Shown here piece after piece: positions 1-5,193 of a DNA stretch of 5,193 nt. The DNA is from Planctomycetaceae bacterium (GTDB taxonomy: Bacteria; Planctomycetota; Planctomycetia; Planctomycetales; Planctomycetaceae), in assembly GCA_015487825.1 (NCBI GenBank), contig WFOZ01000619.1:1-5193 (forward strand), in the 5' to 3' direction. The notes beneath the pieces are model-generated. The model did no database searches, was not told where the DNA came from, and saw only the letters and a program-made list of their open reading frames with translations. Position 1 is the first letter of the stretch; each line of letters starts with the position of its first letter. Made by a program: the position numbers and the translations under genes.

Positions 1-2
1 CC

Positions 3-818
3 TTATCGCGACTGCAACGCCTTAAACGTCTTTATATCCCCGGAACTGCAATTTCTGATGAAGGGCTTCACCAACTCGGTTCGCTCACGTCTTTAATCGC
101 ATTGGATCTCAGGAAAACAGCAGTTACTCATCGAGGCATCGAACAACTTCGCCAGACTCGCCCCGGACTGAAAATCAATACCGATCTCAAACAGGAACTT
201 GCAAGCGATATTATTCGCAGTATCGACATTGTGAAAATGCACCATGTGCGTGTTAAAAAAAATAGAACCGGTGATGTGATTGCCTGCAAAGCAAGCGAAA
301 GCAGTGGGCCGGCAATGCACTGGTTCGATTCTTTAACATCGTTTCGATCATTGAAAAATCTGGAACTGAAAGATCTGCATCTCGATGCGGAACAGTTTCG
401 TGAAATCAGCCATCTGGTACAACTTCAGGCACTGGCACTCAAAAAATGCGCTTTGCCTGAAGAAGAACTCGCTGTCCTGGCTCAATTGCCTCAACTTGCC
501 TGGGTTGACCTGAGAGATACTTCACTTACCGATGCAGGACTACAAAGCATCTCCCAGATTTCCTCTCTGGTAAATCTCTGTTTAACCCGTACTTCGGTGA
601 CAGACGCCGGCATCTACTCTCTGATACAGGCTCCGCTACTGAAGGACCTCACTTTGAAACAATGCGCAGGCATTACCGATGCATCTGTCGAACATCTTGT
701 GAAATGCGATCAGATAAAGCATATCGATATACGAGGTACAGCAATCACCAAAACCGGCTATTCGCGGCTGGTTAAGGAACTTCCCGGTTGCAAAATTCGA
801 TTTGAAAAAACACCCTGA
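3..818 (+). CDS. Leucine-rich-repeat protein, C-terminal part (5' partial)
   Basis: The frame is open from the left edge of the window to a TGA at 816-818, giving 271 visible residues, so the true start is upstream; the first possible internal start (TTG at 102) lies inside a repeat and is not a credible beginning. Visible residues 1-58 hold about two leucine-rich repeats (LYIPGTAISDEGLHQL, LDLRKTAVTHRGIEQL) closed by a PGLKI cap. Residues about 59-106 do not fit the repeat and contain a V-x-K-N-R-T-G-D-V-I strand-like stretch. Residues about 107-268 hold a second array of six to seven repeats (VDLRDTSLTDAGLQSI, LCLTRTSVTDAGIYSL, LTLKQCAGITDASVEHL, IDIRGTAITKTGYSRL) ending in the cap PGCKI. 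This TDAGL repeat style is common in planctomycete proteins and usually makes a curved protein-binding scaffold; the partner and role are unknown. No membrane segment or enzyme domain is visible in this part. Assignment to the LRR class is sure; function is not. Confidence 0.9.
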   Translation, partial: LSRLQRLKRLYIPGTAISDEGLHQLGSLTSLIALDLRKTAVTHRGIEQLRQTRPGLKINTDLKQELASDIIRSIDIVKMHHVRVKKNRTGDVIACKASESSGPAMHWFDSLTSFRSLKNLELKDLHLDAEQFREISHLVQLQALALKKCALPEEELAVLAQLPQLAWVDLRDTSLTDAGLQSISQISSLVNLCLTRTSVTDAGIYSLIQAPLLKDLTLKQCAGITDASVEHLVKCDQIKHIDIRGTAITKTGYSRLVKELPGCKIRFEKTP

Positions 819-972
819 GAACAAGCTTCCTGGCTGGCATGATGAACGTTTCGGTTGAGAGTCGTTTATTTCATCCGGGTTCTCATGCTGTCCTGATGGA
901 ACCTGTATAGGCACGATAATTTCGGAAATACTTAAATTCGAGTAAGCCGCGGGGAAGCCGGTCGCTAGAAAC

Positions 973-1698
973 ATGCAGTCACAGAACAATATCTACGATA
1001 CTTCATTTGTGCAGAATCTTTTTGACGAAATGGCCGGTACTTATGGCATCACAAATCTTATTTCTTCATTCGGCTTTGCTCGCAGATGGCGCCGTCAGTG
1101 TGTCGAGCAAATTGATTTTCACAAAAGTTGTGCTGTAGTTGACTTGATGTCTGGCATGGGAGAACTTTGCCCAAATATATCTTCTCGCATCGATTCTGAT
1201 AGTCATATCATTGCGCTCGATATTTCCCCGGTAATGTGCAAAGCAGCCAGACGATATGAAAAGGGGAAACTTCGATGTCCGTTGCGCGTCATACAGGCCA
1301 ATGCGCTTTGCAGTAATTTGGCTGCAGATTCCTGCGATGTCGTGGTTTCGGCATTTGGCCTCAAAACATTTTCAGATATTCAACTTAAACAGTTGGCAAG
1401 TGAAGTTCTTCGAATTTTAAAGCCGGGAGGCAAATTTTCTTTTGTCGAAATATCGGTACCGCAATCTCCCTGGCTACGTGCTCCATTTATGTTCTATCTG
1501 AAAACTCTGATTCCCCTTATAGGTTGGCTTCTGAAAGGTAACCCGGACAACTATCGTTTACTTGGAGTCTACACCGAGGCTTTCGGGAATTGCGAAACTG
1601 CTCTGTCCAGCTTTCAATGTGCAGGACTCGAAGCAGAAATACGATCATACTTCTTCGGATGTGCAACCGGTCTGGTTGGCCAGAAACCAAACTTATAA
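973..1698 (+). CDS. UbiE/MenG-like SAM-dependent methyltransferase
   Basis: A complete 241-residue class I methyltransferase, close to the usual length of the UbiE/COQ5 family, which C-methylates demethylmenaquinone or a ubiquinone precursor in the cytoplasm at the membrane face. Family signatures run in order: FDEMAGTYGITN and SFGFARRWRRQ (residues 17-42), SAM-binding motif I VVDLMSGMGEL (55-65), acidic end of strand 2 in ALDIS (81-85), CDVVVSAFGLKTF (121-133), LKPGGKFSFVEIS (149-161), then PLIGWLLKGNPDNYRLL (181-197) and a C-terminal GCATGLVGQKP, which match the family's PliG...YryL and GivalH..K regions. Motif I departs from the usual GGTGD: it reads SGMGE, and the common YD after the first A is YG. 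The start is ATG 973; an in-frame TAA at 943-945 leaves no other canonical start in between. No Shine-Dalgarno lies at normal spacing (GGGGAA at 951-956 is too distant). The methyltransferase class is secure; whether the substrate is a quinone is inferred, so no symbol is given. Confidence 0.9.
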   Translation: MQSQNNIYDTSFVQNLFDEMAGTYGITNLISSFGFARRWRRQCVEQIDFHKSCAVVDLMSGMGELCPNISSRIDSDSHIIALDISPVMCKAARRYEKGKLRCPLRVIQANALCSNLAADSCDVVVSAFGLKTFSDIQLKQLASEVLRILKPGGKFSFVEISVPQSPWLRAPFMFYLKTLIPLIGWLLKGNPDNYRLLGVYTEAFGNCETALSSFQCAGLEAEIRSYFFGCATGLVGQKPNL

Positions 1699-1805
1699 TA
1701 ATGAGCCGGAAAAATTCACATTCTCTTTCTGAAATCTCTCGTACATTTTGAGTTGGTTCAATAGCCAGGAAACATCCGAGAAGTTATCCTTGGGGAAGAA
1801 TCTTC

Positions 1806-1817
1806 GGGAGATCTCCC
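1806..1817. promoter_or_regulatory. Perfect 12-base palindrome, possible operator
   Basis: GGGAGATCTCCC is an exact inverted repeat with no spacer, centred about 48 bases before the ATG of the epimerase-like gene and inside its untranslated leader or promoter region. A dimeric repressor could bind such a site, but one short palindrome can also arise by chance, and no copy was noticed elsewhere in the window. It has no following T run, so it does not look like a terminator. Confidence 0.25.
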
Positions 1818-1846
1818 ACGATATAACAGCTCAACAAATATTCAAC

Positions 1847-1851
1847 AGGAG
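1847..1851 (+). promoter_or_regulatory. Shine-Dalgarno site of the epimerase-like gene
   Basis: AGGAG lies eight bases before ATG 1860, in the context ACAGGAGCAGGAACTATG. This fixes the start of the TIM-barrel gene and argues against an upstream TTG start at 1748, which is in another frame. It is the only classical ribosome binding site seen ahead of a complete gene in this window. Confidence 0.75.
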
Positions 1852-1859
1852 CAGGAACT

Positions 1860-2714
1860 ATGAGTCAGTGGCCAATTGGTGTATTTACTTCTTTAGATGC
1901 CGGTCTGGGTGTGCGGATGGATGTTGTTGCGGAATTGAAAATACCGACAATCCACCTGCATTCCCCTCACCAGGGAGCCAGAGACGAACAGCGGGCAAAA
2001 GAATTTCTAGCCCAATGTGAAGAAGCAGGCACAACGGTCAGCTGCGTTTTTTGTGGCTCTGAAGGTGAGAGCTATGCTGATATCGAAACAACAGCAAAAA
2101 CGGTCGGTCTGGTCCCTGAAGCCTATCGCGAATCCCGGGCAGCTGATGCCCGTATCACCGCGCAGTTTGCACGTTATTTGGGCTGCGATACACTCGGAAT
2201 GCACATCGGGTTTGTTCCTCAGGATCGAGAATCTGAAACCTATCTGGACCTGATTAAAGTCACACAATCGTTACTGGACGACCTGGCTGAACATGGCCAG
2301 AAATTACATCTGGAAACCGGACAGGAAACAGCAGACCATCTGCTCGAATTTCTGAGTGATGTCGAGCGAGATAATCTGTTTGTCAATTTCGATCCCGCCA
2401 ACATGATTCTGTACGGTACCGGTAATCCGATTGAAGCGTTGAAGAAAGTTGGAAAATACGTCAAAAGCATTCACTGCAAAGATGCCACCTGGGCAGAGGA
2501 ATCAGTTCGAGGAAAAGAATGGGGATGCGAAGTTGCACTCGGCGAAGGTGATGTCAACATGCGTCTTTATATTGAAACCCTCAAAGAGATCGGCTATGTG
2601 GGACCGCTGACTATTGAACGGGAAATCCCGGAAGATCGCGAACAACAAAAAGCAGATATCTCTCAGGCGGTGGCATTACTCGAAAAATTACGAAGCGAAA
2701 TTCTCGAAGGATAG
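1860..2714 (+). CDS. Sugar phosphate isomerase/epimerase family TIM-barrel protein
   Basis: A complete 284-residue protein of the xylose-isomerase-like TIM-barrel superfamily (AP_endonuc_2 fold), the normal length for these single-domain cytoplasmic enzymes. Metal ligands can be placed: E152 in LHLETGQE, D178 in VNFDPANM, H205 in SIHCKD and E253 in TIERE, the same order as the E-D-H-E set of D-tagatose 3-epimerase-type enzymes. Likely substrate-side residues E156, N181 and R217 are also in place, as are H115 (GMHIG) and the family's LGEGDV loop (227-232). The protein is therefore probably an active divalent-metal enzyme that isomerises or epimerises a sugar or polyol; the substrate cannot be read from sequence. 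The start ATG has a good AGGAG eight bases upstream. There is no signal peptide. It stands alone on the plus strand, 161 bases after the methyltransferase gene, and converges on the glycosidase candidate. Cysteines are rather frequent (C53, C62, C65, C109, C206, C223) but form no obvious metal cluster. Confidence 0.92.
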   Translation: MSQWPIGVFTSLDAGLGVRMDVVAELKIPTIHLHSPHQGARDEQRAKEFLAQCEEAGTTVSCVFCGSEGESYADIETTAKTVGLVPEAYRESRAADARITAQFARYLGCDTLGMHIGFVPQDRESETYLDLIKVTQSLLDDLAEHGQKLHLETGQETADHLLEFLSDVERDNLFVNFDPANMILYGTGNPIEALKKVGKYVKSIHCKDATWAEESVRGKEWGCEVALGEGDVNMRLYIETLKEIGYVGPLTIEREIPEDREQQKADISQAVALLEKLRSEILEG

Positions 2715-2763
2715 AACAGAATTTTTTCGGGACAACGGCTCGCTTGTCCGCCTTCATCAGCAA

Positions 2764-2829
2764 CCTCTATTCATTCACCAGGAGCACAGATATTCCTGTC
2801 TGTGCTGTTTGAATGAATGGAGGTTTTTT
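2764..2829 (+). terminator. Rho-independent terminator between convergent genes
   Basis: The left arm CCTCTATTCATTCA (2764-2777) pairs with TGAATGAATGGAGG (2810-2823) over 14 positions with a single T-G wobble. Inside it AGCACAGA (2783-2790) pairs exactly with TCTGTGCT (2799-2806) around an eight-base loop. The two stems are joined by a small asymmetric internal loop. Six T residues follow directly (2824-2829), so this is a good terminator for the plus-strand epimerase-like gene, ending 115 bases after its stop codon. Read from the minus strand the same hairpin forms just after the glycosidase stop codon but is followed only by AGGTTGCTG, so termination in that direction would be weaker. The T run overlaps the first base of the minus-strand stop codon. 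Confidence 0.85.
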
Positions 2830-5193
2830 CACTTGAGCTCAACAACAACCGGGGATTGTGCCGGAACGGTACAGCGAATGACAACATTCCCCGACTGCAT
2901 GGCTGCTTCCGCGTTCAGCTCTTCCGGGAGGATGTTTTTCACACGGACTCCAGAAATACCACTGAGCTGATCAGCAGTGAGTTCGATCCTGGTATCTTGT
3001 GGTTTGACTGATGCATTATATAAAACCAGACCTACTGAACCATCTGCCGCTTTCCAGAGACTGCTTTGAATGACCGGTACGTCGGTATCATACGTGTTAT
3101 TGCTCCAGGCTCGCCACCATCTGAAATGAATACGCTCTTGGGGGTTGAGTATGACCGGAGGACGAAGCATTTCGCCATAGAGCAAAAACTTTCTGGAAGC
3201 TGCATAAGCACGATAGCGCAGCAGCGAAGTTTTCAAAGCCAGCTCTTTGTTCTTAAAATAAAGCATATTCGCAGGCTGATTCCATCCTGGTTTGAATCCC
3301 TGAACCAGGCCCATGCCGTTCTTAACGACATAGTCTATCCCCCCGTCCTCTTGCAGGCTGTGTCGACCAACCCAGCAACCGAACAAAATCGCGTGGTCGT
3401 GGTAAACGGCTGAGGCAAGCGGAATCTGTTCACAGACGCCACTCTTCAAATATCGATGCCAAGTGTTGACCGCTTTAATGCCGTCGAGCTCTGCGATATT
3501 TCCTTCCCAGAAACTTTCAGCAGTGAAACAGAATTCCGGATGATATTTCCTCGCTGCAGCTTTCATATTTCGCATCATTGTTCGATTGGATTTTATATAT
3601 TCATTCCCTCCTCCGCTTTGCTTGTTGTAAAGTGGATTGAAATTCAAATAGGTACCAGCGTGGTTATTGGAATCCAGATATGCGCCATCAAATCCGGCTT
3701 GCGCCATTTTGACAATCGTCTTACCCAGAGTTTTCTCCCACTTTGGGCCAGGAAATGCAATGATCGATTTATGATCTTTTAATTCCCAGACAATGGGTTG
3801 ACCGGAATAGCTTTGAACAGCATGCTTCCAGCCATTTTCCCGTTTGAAACTGGGACTGCTCGTACACCAGCAGACACCTTGGAGGTATCCGAAGATTCGC
3901 GCTCCGACTTGATGAGTCCGTTCGATAAACGCGATTTGTTTTTGCGGCAAAGGAAATCGATCCGGGCTTTCCCTGGCACCGCTTAGAAATTCGTGAGTAC
4001 CCCATTTATGGAAATCGACACACAAATTGACCCCCTGTTTTTGCATCGGCTGAAAAAATACCGGATCAAAAACATCGTATGATTCATTCTGTTTTGAGTT
4101 CCAGAGAATCCATTCATCAACCTCCTTGAACCACTGAGGAATGTTTTTACGAGTCAATAATGGCCCTTCTGAGCACCAGGTCTGCTCTAAAGCCCACTCG
4201 CGGTAAATCCGCGCAGCATCATACCAGTCGCCCTTGAAACAACGGATGACAGTATCGTAGGGAACAGTATAGTTTTGAGGGACCTGCTTCATATTATCCG
4301 GCACGTTCCCCATGCTCCAAAGCAGACCATTATCAGAGACTTCATAAAGATAGCGTTTAATATTTTGGTTGCCATCGAAACAACCAAGATAGAGACCTTG
4401 ATTATTGCGATAATAGGCATCGAACTGCATACTGTGCCCCGAACGATTTGGTTGGAACCGACGGCGCTCACCCAGTATTCCGTTGGCAATCGGATTATAA
4501 ACAAGCCTGCCGGTGTAACAGGGCAGGACAAGTCGGTCAGCCGCCAGATCGTTATCATGCGGATAGATACCTGCAACGCGCGGCGCAAACAGATAAAAGA
4601 CCGTGAATTTTTTAGAACGATTATTAATGCCACTCCGCACACGCACAGCGTGATCGTTCTCTGCCAGTTGGAATTCTACGAAAACATCCAGTACGCCTTT
4701 TTCGTTTTTTACATCAATACCATTCCAGGAAAGTTTAATCCTGCCATTGGATTTTTCGATATTGCAGTCCGCTTGAATCTGGTCTGCATTCAAGATCATC
4801 GTATTCCCTTGGTCATCCAGGTCGTCTTTCTGAATAGCTGTGCTGCCATCACTGACTTCCGGATCAAGAGAGAGCTTGACATAATCATTCGCCTGATACT
4901 TTTTTGTTGGCAGACGACGCATGACAACCCGCCATAACGATTTGTCTTCCAACCGATTGATAAATTCTACACCATCAGCATTGCGAATGCTGATGATGCC
5001 ACCCCCCTCTTGCGGATCTCGCACCTGAAGCGAAAGATATTTGTTTTTCAATCCAGCAGCGGGTATCGGGCGGGCGACTCGCTTTTTTGTTCTGTTGATG
5101 GAAAACCTGACGTTGTCCAATAACACGGTACCAGTAACCCGGAAGCTGGCTCGCATCTTGATTGCATCTTTGGGAGCTTCAAAAGTAAAAGAA
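2829..5193 (-). CDS. DUF6259-like glycoside hydrolase candidate (5' partial)
   Basis: The minus-strand frame stays open to the right edge, so the start is outside; residues here are counted from the Met at 5154-5156, and 12 more are visible before it. Those plus residues 1-20 (FTFEAPKDAIK..., GTVLLDNVRF) look like the last strands of a carbohydrate-binding jelly-roll domain. A basic, proline-containing linker follows, then a large beta-sandwich (about 38-330, including GLYLGCFDGNQNIKRY), a catalytic (beta/alpha)8-like domain (about 335-660), and a C-terminal beta domain (about 665-775). The overall pattern resembles DUF6259 proteins, putative glycosidases known from planctomycetes and other polysaccharide degraders. 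Candidate catalytic residues are D495 (GFDGAYLDSNN) and E547 (FTAESFWEG), with D381 and H383 (VDFHKWGTH) likely in the pocket; this is inference from barrel position. Substrate is unknown. An export signal is expected but would be upstream. The gene is convergent with the epimerase-like gene. Family placement is from memory of the sequence style. Confidence 0.85.
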   Translation of the reverse strand, partial: SFTFEAPKDAIKMRASFRVTGTVLLDNVRFSINRTKKRVARPIPAAGLKNKYLSLQVRDPQEGGGIISIRNADGVEFINRLEDKSLWRVVMRRLPTKKYQANDYVKLSLDPEVSDGSTAIQKDDLDDQGNTMILNADQIQADCNIEKSNGRIKLSWNGIDVKNEKGVLDVFVEFQLAENDHAVRVRSGINNRSKKFTVFYLFAPRVAGIYPHDNDLAADRLVLPCYTGRLVYNPIANGILGERRRFQPNRSGHSMQFDAYYRNNQGLYLGCFDGNQNIKRYLYEVSDNGLLWSMGNVPDNMKQVPQNYTVPYDTVIRCFKGDWYDAARIYREWALEQTWCSEGPLLTRKNIPQWFKEVDEWILWNSKQNESYDVFDPVFFQPMQKQGVNLCVDFHKWGTHEFLSGARESPDRFPLPQKQIAFIERTHQVGARIFGYLQGVCWCTSSPSFKRENGWKHAVQSYSGQPIVWELKDHKSIIAFPGPKWEKTLGKTIVKMAQAGFDGAYLDSNNHAGTYLNFNPLYNKQSGGGNEYIKSNRTMMRNMKAAARKYHPEFCFTAESFWEGNIAELDGIKAVNTWHRYLKSGVCEQIPLASAVYHDHAILFGCWVGRHSLQEDGGIDYVVKNGMGLVQGFKPGWNQPANMLYFKNKELALKTSLLRYRAYAASRKFLLYGEMLRPPVILNPQERIHFRWWRAWSNNTYDTDVPVIQSSLWKAADGSVGLVLYNASVKPQDTRIELTADQLSGISGVRVKNILPEELNAEAAMQSGNVVIRCTVPAQSPVVVELK

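Noticed and set aside
816..885. TGAGAAC (816-822) and GTTCTCA (879-885) as a terminator after the LRR gene
   Set aside because: The arms are only seven bases long, 56 bases apart, and no T run follows.
892..920. Promoter-like CTGATG, 16 bases, GATAAT before the methyltransferase gene
   Set aside because: The -10 box is good, but the -35 box matches at only three of six positions and a spacing of 16 is easily found by chance; not enough to call.
636..989. A minus-strand frame covering the gap between the LRR and methyltransferase genes
   Set aside because: Much of it is antisense to the LRR repeats and the translation resembles no family; the gap part alone is too short to support a gene.
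1748..2020. A 90-codon plus-strand frame starting at TTG and running into the epimerase-like gene
   Set aside because: Its second half lies out of frame within a clearly coding TIM-barrel gene, it lacks a ribosome binding site, and the translation shows no recognisable pattern.
2698..2727. AAATTCT/AGAATTT stem with a T run at the end of the epimerase-like gene
   Set aside because: The stem is almost all A-T pairs, begins inside the coding sequence and has a 13-base loop, so it is too weak; the hairpin at 2764-2823 is a far better terminator.
2730..2749. GGACAA...TTGTCC hairpin in the convergent gap
   Set aside because: The six-base stem has no T run after it on either strand (T residues precede it on the plus strand), so no function can be assigned.
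4275..4937. A 220-codon plus-strand open frame opposite the glycosidase gene
   Set aside because: Its translation is rich in Ile and Thr with no domain pattern, while the minus strand across the same bases encodes a continuous, well-structured enzyme.

Overview
The window reads like a chromosomal segment from a planctomycete (Planctomycetaceae-type, moderate GC). The evidence for this lineage is protein style: leucine-rich repeats of the 'L.L..T.vTDaGl..L' type with a 'PGCKI' cap, a xylose-isomerase-like TIM-barrel epimerase, and a large secreted-type glycosidase of the DUF6259 kind. Genus-level placement is not possible from what is visible. I see no mobile element, CRISPR array, tRNA, rRNA or attachment site.

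Layout: (1) bases 3-818, plus strand, the C-terminal part of a leucine-rich-repeat protein whose start lies before the window. (2) 819-972, a 154-base gap with no convincing signal. (3) 973-1698, plus strand, a complete UbiE/MenG-like SAM-dependent methyltransferase with an unusual SAM-binding loop. (4) 1699-1859, a 161-base gap holding a perfect 12-base palindrome and a good Shine-Dalgarno site. (5) 1860-2714, plus strand, a complete sugar phosphate isomerase/epimerase-type TIM-barrel protein with an intact metal site. (6) 2715-2828, the convergent gap, holding a strong composite hairpin followed by six T residues, best read as the terminator of the plus-strand gene. (7) 2829-5193, minus strand, a large DUF6259-like glycosidase candidate whose N-terminus lies beyond the window.

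The three plus-strand genes are separated by gaps of about 150-160 bases, so a tight operon is not evident. The epimerase-like gene and the glycosidase candidate converge on a shared hairpin. Both could belong to carbohydrate catabolism (polymer breakdown outside the cytoplasm, sugar isomerisation inside), but convergent orientation gives only weak support for a shared pathway. I found no clearly new multi-gene system. The most useful leads are the glycosidase candidate with predicted catalytic residues, the altered SAM loop of the methyltransferase, the two-module LRR protein, and the palindrome ahead of the epimerase-like gene.
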